A stretch of DNA of 64,000 nt from a virus, in IMG/VR virus record IMGVR_UViG_3300030012_002072, positions 1 to 64,000 of that record. One strand, given 5' to 3'. The notes below the pieces were generated by a model. It was not told the origin of the DNA, did no database searches, and saw only the letters and a list, made by a program, of their open reading frames with translations. Numbering within the stretch: position 1 is the first letter of the stretch; the number at the start of each line of letters is the position of its first letter. Below are positions 17,340-25,327 of this stretch, in pieces. The translations under genes were made by a program, and so were the position numbers.

Positions 17340-17559
17340 TCAACTTCTCCAGTTCTGTGTAACCTCCAATCTTCTCGCCATCTACCACTATCTGTGGAAA
17401 TGTACGAGCACCAGGGAATAATTCCCTAACATCAGCAGCAAGATAATCCTTGCCCATCATTTTATACTGTACTTCAGTTACTTCATCCGCCATGTCAGCT
17501 AAGAACTTAGCTTTTGTACAATACGGACAGTTTGGTATGCTGTAGATTTCTACTTTCAT
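17332..17559 (-). CDS. Glutaredoxin
   Basis: 75 residues with the C11-P-Y-C14 redox motif, TFPQIVVDGEKIGGY (cis-Pro and GSH-binding loop) and normal length for a phage glutaredoxin of the NrdC type. It most likely re-reduces the C-terminal disulfide of NrdA. It is coupled to the cytochrome gene by an ATGA overlap, so it might also serve that module. Confidence 0.9.
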   Translation of the reverse strand: MKVEIYSIPNCPYCTKAKFLADMADEVTEVQYKMMGKDYLAADVRELFPGARTFPQIVVDGEKIGGYTELEKLIG

Positions 17560-18002
17560 TCCATTGTCTCCTCAATAAATTTTCCTATTGTTTCTATTTC
17601 TTGTTCTGAGAGCATAGCTGCTTGAGCCCACATTGTAGAACTCATGCTTCCAACCTCTCCTCTGTTTTTGTATACAGTTAATCTGTCAATTATATACTCA
17701 GAACTTTGTCCTGCCAGTTTAGGAAATACTGCCATACCCTGTCCTTCATTACCGTGACAAGCTGCACAACCAGCCCATAGACTTCTAATAGAACTGAAAG
17801 GGTCACCTTCAGCGGCTGCTTTCTTTCTTTGCTCTATCTGTGCAGGTGTGCCATGTATTTTAACATATTCTGCATAGCACTCTCCTGTGCAAGAGTGTGC
17901 ACTATCATATCCTTTATAATCTAGGCTACTATAAGCAAATGTTATAGTTCCTATCATAAATGCTGTTATTGATATAACATATCCTTTCACTCGTCTCTCC
18001 AA
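17556..18002 (-). CDS. Membrane-anchored class I c-type cytochrome
   Basis: 148 residues. A hydrophobic segment at ~8-24 (GYVISITAFMIGTITFAYS) should act as signal anchor. A single haem-binding C79-A-A-C82-H83 motif follows. G-N-E-G-Q-G-M then L-A-G-Q-S follow, typical of cytochrome c553/c5-like domains; M120 or M124 is a candidate distal ligand. Two extra Cys (C38, C42) precede the haem domain. Haem attachment would need the host maturation system in the periplasm. It overlaps small membrane-protein genes upstream. It would move electrons at the host membrane; the partner is unknown. Confidence 0.85.
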   Translation of the reverse strand: MERRVKGYVISITAFMIGTITFAYSSLDYKGYDSAHSCTGECYAEYVKIHGTPAQIEQRKKAAAEGDPFSSIRSLWAGCAACHGNEGQGMAVFPKLAGQSSEYIIDRLTVYKNRGEVGSMSSTMWAQAAMLSEQEIETIGKFIEETME

Positions 18003-18289
18003 TTTTTAAGCCATTGGGCTCCGTCTCTTTCTGCGTCTAAGAATACTGCATTTGTAAATGCAACAGGTAATATTACTGCTATGTGTACAATTATACTTGT
18101 TAATGTACTATACCCTAGCCATCCCATATAAAATGAGGCAACAAAGCCAAAGTACACACTCCACATAACAAATAATACTAATGTAAAATAAGTTTGTAAA
18201 CTTGGGTCGGCAATATGTCTAAGTGGATTATATCTATTATCCATTACTAATCTCCAAGAATCAACTATAAATAAAATAAGTTTTTTCAT
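17987..18289 (-). CDS. Two-TM membrane protein next to cytochrome
   Basis: 100 residues. Two hydrophobic helices at about 34-56 (YFTLVLFVMWSVYFGFVAS) and 63-84 (LTSIIVHIAVILPVAFTNAV) are visible, with charged termini. It overlaps the cytochrome gene by 16 bases and the next small membrane gene by four. I do not recognise a family. It may be a membrane partner or anchor for the cytochrome. Confidence 0.65.
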   Translation of the reverse strand: MKKLILFIVDSWRLVMDNRYNPLRHIADPSLQTYFTLVLFVMWSVYFGFVASFYMGWLGYSTLTSIIVHIAVILPVAFTNAVFLDAERDGAQWLKNWRDE

Positions 18290-18480
18290 ACTGCTAGTCC
18301 TATTAAGTAAAATGCCGCCAGCATACAGCCGAAAACAAATACCTGAACGAAAGCCATAAAAGCTACGAAAGGTATTTGTCTATCTCCATACCAATCAAGT
18401 TCCTCTTTTCGCCACTTCTCAAATTCTTCAGGAGTAGCGTCTTTAGGTTTGTTTAGTAATAACTCTAACTGCTGAGGCAT
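18286..18480 (-). CDS. Single-TM small membrane protein, 64 aa
   Basis: An N-terminal charged cytoplasmic-looking part (ATPEEFEKWRKEELDWYGD) precedes one long hydrophobic helix at ~37-62 (IPFVAFMAFVQVFVFGCML). It overlaps the SbcC-like gene by 16 bases and the two-TM gene by an ATGA. The architecture resembles small accessory subunits of respiratory enzymes, but no specific family is recognised. Confidence 0.6.
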   Translation of the reverse strand: MPQQLELLLNKPKDATPEEFEKWRKEELDWYGDRQIPFVAFMAFVQVFVFGCMLAAFYLIGLAV

Positions 18481-20282
18481 GATATATTATCTTCTTTAAT
18501 TATTTCTATTTTTTCAAGTAGTGGGTGAGTCCAACCGTGAGAAACTAAATATGTATTTAGATTTTCTTCTTTCAGCAGGACTTCAACCACTTTTTCTTTT
18601 CCTTGTTCATCTAATGCTTGATTAACTTCGTCAAGGAAAAGAACATTAATTTGACTTCTACTTATAGAAGTCATTAGCTTTCTAATGGCAACTAGAGTAG
18701 CAATATTTACTCTCGCTAGTTCCCCACTTGAAAGCGCAAGAATATCAATAATGTTTCCATTATCTGATACTTCTACATTGAGTTTGTCGTTTTCTACAAC
18801 AAAATTGATACTGAACCTGCCGTCACTAAACTCTGCAAGATATTCGTTGGTAAGTATCTCTAGTTCTTTGACAAGGGATTCGATTTTGTACGCGAGTAAA
18901 CCGTTTGTACTAAATGCTTTTTTAAGTATTTCAAGTACCGTAAGTTTGTCTTCTGCACTCTGTAATCCATTTTCGAGTGATACCAACTGCTCTTGAAACT
19001 GTGCAGTTTGTTCCTGTATGATACCAATTCTAGTATTATGTCGTTCCCTTCGTTCATTTTCTTCTACGACCTCCGAAAGAGCTTGCCTAGTAGTGGCAAT
19101 CTTCTCACGAAGCGTTTGAATCTGATTTTCCAACTCTTCTCCGTTAATGACTTGTGAAGGGAGTTCGTTGTCGATACTGCGGTAGATATCTTCCCAAGAT
19201 TTGATGTTTTTGGTTGCTTCCCTATGTATTTCATTTTGCTCCTCTATTTGTTGCAGTCTTTCTCTATCTTTATCTGCAAACTTCTGACATTGTTGTATTC
19301 TTTCTTCATGCTCTTTTATCATATTACTTACGAAAACTTGGTCAATGTCTCCATCGCAAGTAGGACAAGTAGCATTTTCCATACCCGCTAGGGTTTGGTA
19401 TTTTTCTAGCATCTTTTCCTCGTGCATTTGTTCTGACTTCCAAGACCCTAATCCTGTAAGATAACTAGAAGTGTCAAGAAGTTCTGGATGCTCTGCTAAT
19501 AATCTTTTGTTTTCGTGCAGGTCTATTGTTTTTAACTGCTCTTTCAGATGATTATTAGTATTTATATTTTTATTCTTCTGAGAGATATTTTCAAATTCTA
19601 TCTGTAAAGAACTTAAAGACTTCTCATCTTCTTCTGACTGAAATGGTAAATCCATCTTCTCAAGTAGTCTAGTATCTTCTAAAAAATTATCCTCGAGCCA
19701 TTTTTCAATTGTTGCAATTTTCGCGTTGCTTGTAGTAATATCACTTGAAGCTACGCGTACTGCTTCTTTGAAAGTCTCAAAGAACGATACATATTCGTCT
19801 AATTTTAATAGGTCAATCAGGAACTTTTTCCTGTTTGTGTCTGTCGCTGTCAGAAATTGTAAAGACGCATTAGTATTCTGATATACTAATTGACTGAATG
19901 TTTTGAAGTCTATACCTAAAACTTCTCCCAAAGTTTTGTAAGTATTCGATGCGGTATGAGAACTTATGTCCTCTCCGTTCTTTGTAAGTTTACACTTTAG
20001 TGTAGACCTACGACTAACAGAAATGCAGTAAGCATCGTTATCGACACTAAATTCAAGAGAGATATCATATCCCTTATTAACATATCTGTTTGCAATGTCT
20101 GCCTTTTTAACATTTTTACTATTCTTATTAAATAAAACTTCCTCTAATATTAATGGTATAGAGGATTTACCAACTCCATTAGTTCCAACTAATTGTGTAA
20201 GTGTGTCAGATGATAAATCTAACTCATTGTTTGCTCCATACGAGAAACAATTATCCCACTTCAGTTTTTGTAGAATAATCAT
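18465..20282 (-). CDS. SbcC/gp46-like recombination nuclease ATPase
   Basis: 605 residues of the Rad50/SbcC type. Walker A G-T-N-G-V-G-K-S-S lies at 33-41. Long coiled coils flank a zinc hook C-P-T-C near residue 305. The signature LSSGELARVN and Walker B NVLFLDEVNQALD are near the C-terminus. With its SbcD-like partner, which it overlaps, it processes DNA ends for recombination-dependent replication. Confidence 0.9.
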   Translation of the reverse strand: MIILQKLKWDNCFSYGANNELDLSSDTLTQLVGTNGVGKSSIPLILEEVLFNKNSKNVKKADIANRYVNKGYDISLEFSVDNDAYCISVSRRSTLKCKLTKNGEDISSHTASNTYKTLGEVLGIDFKTFSQLVYQNTNASLQFLTATDTNRKKFLIDLLKLDEYVSFFETFKEAVRVASSDITTSNAKIATIEKWLEDNFLEDTRLLEKMDLPFQSEEDEKSLSSLQIEFENISQKNKNINTNNHLKEQLKTIDLHENKRLLAEHPELLDTSSYLTGLGSWKSEQMHEEKMLEKYQTLAGMENATCPTCDGDIDQVFVSNMIKEHEERIQQCQKFADKDRERLQQIEEQNEIHREATKNIKSWEDIYRSIDNELPSQVINGEELENQIQTLREKIATTRQALSEVVEENERRERHNTRIGIIQEQTAQFQEQLVSLENGLQSAEDKLTVLEILKKAFSTNGLLAYKIESLVKELEILTNEYLAEFSDGRFSINFVVENDKLNVEVSDNGNIIDILALSSGELARVNIATLVAIRKLMTSISRSQINVLFLDEVNQALDEQGKEKVVEVLLKEENLNTYLVSHGWTHPLLEKIEIIKEDNISCLSS

Positions 20283-21204
20283 TAAAAACTCCCATAATAT
20301 TTCTTATCTTGTTATCGTCAAGAGATAATATTTCTTTTAGGTACACACCTAACTCATCAGAAATAGTCATATCTCCATGTAAGTCTAAAGTTGCTTCAAC
20401 CTCTCGTTTTACAACTTTTTTATCAAGTAAATCAGAGTTTTTAACTTTTGCCAAATCTTGCACATCTCCTTCTAATTCGTATATAGTATGGTGAAAGTCT
20501 GTTTGCACCATTTCAGCTGGGTCTTCCACAGTCTTACGAATAAGTTGTGGTAAGTCAAACTGATGCCATGTCCAATCAAAGTTATCATCAATAATTAGAT
20601 ACCCCGTTTGGACTTGGTTTCTATGAAAAGATGTTGTCATTGGGCTTCCTGGGTACACAATATTTCGTTGAGTATTCTCGTGAGCATGTAAGTCTCCAGC
20701 AAAAACCGTTTTGAACTTGTCAAATCTCTGTAATTCTACTTCTGGTATAACATGAGGTGGTATCTCTCCACGCACATGAGTAAATAAGATATCTGCTTCA
20801 ATATCTTCTATGTGATTCTTTTTATGCAAGTCTGCGTAGGGAAGAATCGCCCAGTTATCCTCATAGTAAGTTTCTGTTATTACTTCTACTAGAGGGTTAA
20901 TATCTTTTGTGGCACGAATTAAATTACTAAAGAATGTATAATTCTTCTTAGTTGCTTCGTGATTTCCGTCATAGATAATTGTTCTTACTTTTTGTTTTGC
21001 TACAAAATCAAAATATAAAGTAAGTTCATCCATTGAAGGGACTCGGTCAAACAAGTCCCCTCCAATGATATGTAGAGTTACTTCGTGTTCATCTATAGCT
21101 TCTTGCACTTGTTCAAAGAACATCTGATATCTAGTACATGCCCAAGGGACAGGTACATTCTTTTGTCCTAATTTAATATGCCAATCTGCTGTAAATAAAA
21201 TCAT
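20251..21204 (-). CDS. SbcD/gp47-like recombination endonuclease
   Basis: 317 residues from the chosen start. Phosphoesterase motifs are visible: FTADWHIKLG, GGDLFDRVPS, YDGNHEA, LFTHVRG and AGDLHAHEN. The start at 21204 is chosen because it couples to the peroxiredoxin stop (ATGA) and has AGGAGA upstream; the frame extends 11 codons further without a better site. It is the partner of the SbcC-like gene that follows. Confidence 0.9.
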   Translation of the reverse strand: MILFTADWHIKLGQKNVPVPWACTRYQMFFEQVQEAIDEHEVTLHIIGGDLFDRVPSMDELTLYFDFVAKQKVRTIIYDGNHEATKKNYTFFSNLIRATKDINPLVEVITETYYEDNWAILPYADLHKKNHIEDIEADILFTHVRGEIPPHVIPEVELQRFDKFKTVFAGDLHAHENTQRNIVYPGSPMTTSFHRNQVQTGYLIIDDNFDWTWHQFDLPQLIRKTVEDPAEMVQTDFHHTIYELEGDVQDLAKVKNSDLLDKKVVKREVEATLDLHGDMTISDELGVYLKEILSLDDNKIRNIMGVFNDYSTKTEVG

Positions 21205-21707
21205 GCTACGAAGTCTTCTCCTGGTTGCCATTCGCAACCTGTTAGTCCACCTGCTTTGAGTGCCTGTAAAGTTCTAAGAACTTCACTTGCATTTCTGCCT
21301 GTGTCTAGTGCATTAACTGATACATGTTGAACAATGTTATCCATATCAACTATGTAAGTTGCTCTGTAACAAACTCCCTCATTCTCATTAACTATCTCTA
21401 GTTCTTCAGATAAAGAAAGTCCGCAATCAGCTGCAAGAGTATGGTTGATGTTTTGGATAATATCATTACTTTGTTTCCAAGCAAGTTTACAAAATTCATT
21501 GTCTCCGCTGAATCCACAAACATCTGCTTCAGATACTAACATATCCATTCCTGCGATTTCTGTTGGGCAGATAAAAGTAAAATCTTTTGGGTAGAAGTAA
21601 AATACTTTCCACTTTCTAAAATCATCTCTTGATACTGTGCCCATATTATTATCACAGTCTACACCTTGCAATTCAAAGTAAGGAAACTCTTCTCCTACTC
21701 CAATCAT
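21201..21707 (-). CDS. Peroxiredoxin (AhpC/Prx type)
   Basis: 168 residues. The peroxidatic C47 sits in FTFICPTEI and the resolving C158 in TGCEWQPG, with the family order and near-normal length. It reduces hydrogen peroxide or organic peroxides using thiols. It is coupled to the SbcD-like gene. In a phage, it may protect replication or the RNR radical from oxidative stress. Confidence 0.9.
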   Translation of the reverse strand: MIGVGEEFPYFELQGVDCDNNMGTVSRDDFRKWKVFYFYPKDFTFICPTEIAGMDMLVSEADVCGFSGDNEFCKLAWKQSNDIIQNINHTLAADCGLSLSEELEIVNENEGVCYRATYIVDMDNIVQHVSVNALDTGRNASEVLRTLQALKAGGLTGCEWQPGEDFVA

Positions 21708-22336
21708 GATACATCAAACTCCTCTGAAACTTCCTCAGAAGGTTCATCGCCTTGATTGTTAATTCTTCTCAATAACTCTAGCTGTGCGTCAGCTGTTGGT
21801 CTTGGAAGAACATCATCCATAGACTTTAGATTTGCAACTAAGTCTTTTTCCCAATCTTCAAGTTCTCTTGGTTTGCACTTAAGAACTTGTAATTGATATT
21901 CGACATTAAACACCTGTGGGCCAGTCTTCTTTCTTTTGAAATGGATGTCATATCCTGTGACTGGGTCAGTTGGGTCTCCCAACTCTTCCATGGCGACTAT
22001 AACTTGGTCGAATAATTTTCTTTTTAGATTAAGAACTTTTACAGATTTATCAGCGTAGTCTATGCACTGAACGGCATAAGACCATCCGCATTTTAAGTCT
22101 GGGTAAAAGTCTCGAACATGGTCATGTTCTTTGTTGTTAAAGGTTTCAGAATTTCTGTCAAAAGACAAACACTCCATAGGAATGTTTTTATTATTCTCAC
22201 CTTTTATCCAATACACATATCTAGGTAATAAATCACCAACAAGTCTTACATGATGGTCTTCTTTACCTGCATAGTTATAAGTATCGATTTTATCTTTTTG
22301 GGCTGAGCCCTTGGTTTGGTTGAATCCAATTGCCAT
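21704..22336 (-). CDS. gp32-like single-stranded DNA-binding protein
   Basis: 210 residues. It has a basic N-terminus, an aromatic and Lys/Arg-rich core (YVYWIKGENN, DFYPDLKCGWSYAV) and an acidic tail (DEPSEEVSEEFDVS), the classical SSB architecture for binding partner proteins. Position between replication genes supports this. Primary-sequence identity to known gp32 is too weak to judge by eye. Confidence 0.65.
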   Translation of the reverse strand: MAIGFNQTKGSAQKDKIDTYNYAGKEDHHVRLVGDLLPRYVYWIKGENNKNIPMECLSFDRNSETFNNKEHDHVRDFYPDLKCGWSYAVQCIDYADKSVKVLNLKRKLFDQVIVAMEELGDPTDPVTGYDIHFKRKKTGPQVFNVEYQLQVLKCKPRELEDWEKDLVANLKSMDDVLPRPTADAQLELLRRINNQGDEPSEEVSEEFDVS

Positions 22337-22338
22337 TT

Positions 22339-22734
22339 TTATTTCTCCTGTTGTGTCTCCTCGAACATAAAGTGAATCCGACCTTCCTTAATATCGAGCA
22401 GTCTGTTTGCTTTTATTATGTCTATCGAAATTGGACATTCCAATAGGTCTAATGTGGTGTCTTTACTATTAACATAGTTGTGATAATTACGAAATGATGC
22501 GACACCTGCATATTCCGCAACTTCCTTATCACTATATGACCGACCAATTTCCATCAAATCTTTCGGATTCTTCAGATATGATTTCCCACCAAAACGATAC
22601 TTATAAAATTTAAAAGTCTTATCGTAATAGTTTTTCGGTTGGATTTTGTATGTAATAATTCTAAGGATTGTGATTATATCACCAACATTCCCTTTGCTTA
22701 TTTTTACAATTTTATCCCAGTTATATAGTAACAT
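22339..22734 (-). CDS. Conserved-looking hypothetical protein next to SSB
   Basis: 131 residues, basic in the first half (KIQPKNYYDKTFKFYKYRFGGK) and helical later (DKEVAEYAGVASFRNYHNYV). No family is recognised. Its ATG lies only two bases downstream of the TATAAT of the promoter at 22737-22765, upstream of the expected transcription start. It must therefore be read from a longer transcript, or else it begins further in. Confidence 0.6.
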   Translation of the reverse strand: MLLYNWDKIVKISKGNVGDIITILRIITYKIQPKNYYDKTFKFYKYRFGGKSYLKNPKDLMEIGRSYSDKEVAEYAGVASFRNYHNYVNSKDTTLDLLECPISIDIIKANRLLDIKEGRIHFMFEETQQEK

Positions 22735-22736
22735 AT

Positions 22737-22765
22737 ATTATATCAAATATTTGAGTTCGTGTCAA
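22737..22765 (-). promoter_or_regulatory. Sigma-70-type promoter overlapping a start codon
   Basis: AGTTCTTGACA, a 17-bp spacer, TATAAT and then ATATG. The ATG of the following frame is inside the ATATG element. Confidence 0.75.
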
Positions 22766-22768
22766 GAA

Positions 22769-23665
22769 CTATTTTTCTGAGCTATCATCTTCACTCTTCT
22801 TTTGGATTTTTTCTGCGTGGGCAGGGTCAATCGTAGCATGAACACCCATGAACGCCATGTCAATCATCTTACCTTCAAAAGTGTAACCACCAGAGTGTAA
22901 GAGTTCAATCATAGGTAATGCCCATATGTCAATACCTATCTTCCTACAGTATTCTGAGAACATGTAATCCTCACTTAAATATCTGTTTTGGTCGTTTATT
23001 ATACAATCAAAGAAAGCATGAATCGTTTCTCCTGCTTTAAACTCTCCTTCTCTAACATGGTCAGGAGTATATTCTAGTTCAGGATATGCTTCTGCATATT
23101 CTTCAAACACTTTTCTTTCAATCATCATAAACCCTGTTGCTCCCTCTTTGATTTTTACTGGTTCAAATATAGGTGCTTGACCATCTGGGTATGCTTCAGG
23201 TAATGGATTGAATACCATATCTCCTGCAACCTTAGATAGTAAAGTCGGGTCATTTTCTATGTGTTCATGTCCTTGTTTTGCAACATGAAGCACTTTTTCC
23301 CAAGCGATTGTTTTCTTTGGGTATAGTCCACACATTATTCTTATGTCATCTCTTTCAGCAACATTGTGCATCATAAACATCAAATCCATAGCTTTCCAAG
23401 CTATATCACTATCAATAAACATCAAGTGAGTAGCGTCAGATTTGAGAAAGTTTGCAACACAATAGTTTCTTGCTCTAGTAATCAAAGATTCATTAAACAA
23501 ATAATAAATTTGTGACTGAATACCATGATTCATTAGCACTGCTGTAGTATCCATAAGGGACTTGGTGTATAAACCGTGACACATACCACCATACATAGGT
23601 GTAGCTATAAATAACTTCATCTTTTGCATTTCAGGTATATTTAGTTGTATTTGTTTACTTTTCAT
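22769..23665 (-). CDS. GT-A glycosyltransferase (family 2-like)
   Basis: 298 residues. MKLFIATPMYGGMCHG begins a nucleotide-sugar-binding fold. ITRARNYCVANFL and the metal-binding F-I-D-S-D-I motif near residue 89 follow, and EDYMFSEYCRKIG is the base-like region. The start overlaps the UvsW-like stop (TAATG); an internal ATG at MKLFIATP is possible. Similar proteins occur in marine myoviruses, acting on DNA or surface glycans; the substrate here is unknown. Confidence 0.7.
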   Translation of the reverse strand: MKSKQIQLNIPEMQKMKLFIATPMYGGMCHGLYTKSLMDTTAVLMNHGIQSQIYYLFNESLITRARNYCVANFLKSDATHLMFIDSDIAWKAMDLMFMMHNVAERDDIRIMCGLYPKKTIAWEKVLHVAKQGHEHIENDPTLLSKVAGDMVFNPLPEAYPDGQAPIFEPVKIKEGATGFMMIERKVFEEYAEAYPELEYTPDHVREGEFKAGETIHAFFDCIINDQNRYLSEDYMFSEYCRKIGIDIWALPMIELLHSGGYTFEGKMIDMAFMGVHATIDPAHAEKIQKKSEDDSSEK

Positions 23666-24945
23666 TATAGTATATTTACCTCGTATCCTTGTTTCATGTA
23701 GTAGCCCATTCTAGCACTTGCTTGTCGGGCTGCTGTTTTACCTTTCAGATGTATGTCTACAACTACTGGTTGTTTCTTTCCATCTACCTTTCTTATTATT
23801 CTACCAATTAACTGTGTAAGCAATGGGTCATTGTTTACAGGTGTGCCTAATACTAGACAACTTAGTTCATTGATAGAAATACCTTCCGAGAATATAGACT
23901 GTGTTCCAAATAAAATCTTTTTCTCATTTTTTATTTTTTGCATAGTTCTTTCTCTTTCAGCAAAATCCATATCCCCTGTTATAGAAACTGCACTATCTCC
24001 TACTAGAGCAGCGCAACTTTTTAAAAACTTTACTCGGTCTGATACAACAAGAACTTTATGTCCTTCTGCAGCATAACGAGCAGCGGTCATTGCTACCCCA
24101 TGCACATACTCTGCATCCATCGTTAAGTGATTTATGCGTTCTGCCCAAGGAGTATAACTACCATCCAAGAATCTAATCTCTGACTTGAGAATGTCTACTT
24201 TTGGAGTAAGGTAGTTTTCTTTTGGCGGCTTCATTACATTGTTACCAAAATAATCTCTGAAAACAACATGTCTTCCGTCTTTTCTTTCAAGAGTTCCAGT
24301 AAGTCCTATCTTATAACGGGTCGGCATTTCATCCACAATCCTGGTAAAGGTTGGACTGCTGACATGGTGCATCTCGTCAAGTATAAGAGTCCCGAACTCC
24401 TTTTTTATATCGTCCATACGACGGTATAAAGTCTGAATATTCCCGCAGACGATAGGAGCATCAATATTGAACATTCCGCTACCTACTCTCCCTGCTGTAT
24501 ATCCAAAGCATTTTTTCACCTCTTTTTCCCACTGATTTCGTAGGTTAGTCGTGTGAGTAACTACAAGTGTCTTTTGACCAAGCTTCGCTGCGATAGCTAA
24601 ACCTGTAAAAGTCTTTCCCCAACTTACCCAAGCGTTAATTATAGCGTTGTCCTGCACTTCGTCATAGACAATCTTTTGGCTTGGTCGTAAATCAAACTTA
24701 AAGTCAGGATGTTCAATTTCATTTACCACTCGTTTATCTACTATCTCGTAGTCTGATGGGATTAAATCTTCTCTACCCATTGGTATGGAAACTAAACCTT
24801 CTCTAACAAATCTAAATGTTTTAAACACGATAGGAGGGTCACTCGGTATTCGTGGAGCAATAGTATAAGTCAGTTCTCTTTCCAATTGATTAGTTTGTTC
24901 TTTATTAACGGAAAGATATATTCTATTACTTAGTACTGCTTTCAT
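23665..24945 (-). CDS. UvsW-like SF2 DNA helicase
   Basis: 426 residues. The P-loop AWVSWGKTFTGL, DEMHH (DExH box), GLTGTLERKDG (motif III), SDRVKFLKSC and QLIGRIIRKVDG (motif VI) are in SF2 order, as in T4 UvsW and T5 D10. It would promote branch migration and resolve R-loops at origins. It overlaps the nucleotidyltransferase gene upstream. Confidence 0.88.
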   Translation of the reverse strand: MKAVLSNRIYLSVNKEQTNQLERELTYTIAPRIPSDPPIVFKTFRFVREGLVSIPMGREDLIPSDYEIVDKRVVNEIEHPDFKFDLRPSQKIVYDEVQDNAIINAWVSWGKTFTGLAIAAKLGQKTLVVTHTTNLRNQWEKEVKKCFGYTAGRVGSGMFNIDAPIVCGNIQTLYRRMDDIKKEFGTLILDEMHHVSSPTFTRIVDEMPTRYKIGLTGTLERKDGRHVVFRDYFGNNVMKPPKENYLTPKVDILKSEIRFLDGSYTPWAERINHLTMDAEYVHGVAMTAARYAAEGHKVLVVSDRVKFLKSCAALVGDSAVSITGDMDFAERERTMQKIKNEKKILFGTQSIFSEGISINELSCLVLGTPVNNDPLLTQLIGRIIRKVDGKKQPVVVDIHLKGKTAARQASARMGYYMKQGYEVNIL

Positions 24946-25327
24946 TTATTTTATTTCTTAGATTCGTACTTGAAAAAGAATGGTTTCTACTTGTATAGTA
25001 GATTTCATGTAATCCTTTCCCAGTAAAATGTTTTTCTGACCAATCCTCTCCTACAAATCGTATATGGATTGGTGTTGCCTCTAGTAAATCTAGTAGACTT
25101 TGTTCTGTGTCGTAAGGTATGATTTCATCTATATACTTTACTGCTTGTAACTGCATATATCTTTCATATACAGTTTGAATTGGTTGATTCTTTTCTTGTC
25201 TATCAATGCTTGGGTCTGTTTGTAATCCTACTATTAAGTAGTCGCACTCACTCTTTGCCTCTTTTAGCATTACAATATGTCCTGCATGGAGTAAATCAAA
25301 TGCTCCACAAGTAAAACCTATCCTCAT
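24926..25327 (-). CDS. TagD-like cytidylyltransferase
   Basis: 133 residues from the start that couples with the asparagine synthetase stop (ATGA). The motif CGAFDLLHAGHIVML (HxGH) begins the protein and FSSTNLR gives the C-terminal ISSTxxR-type signature. It transfers CMP or AMP to a phosphorylated alcohol or sugar, for example glycerol-3-phosphate. It is grouped with asparagine synthetase and sulfation enzymes, suggesting glycan precursor synthesis. Confidence 0.85.
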   Translation of the reverse strand: MRIGFTCGAFDLLHAGHIVMLKEAKSECDYLIVGLQTDPSIDRQEKNQPIQTVYERYMQLQAVKYIDEIIPYDTEQSLLDLLEATPIHIRFVGEDWSEKHFTGKGLHEIYYTSRNHSFSSTNLRNKINESSTK

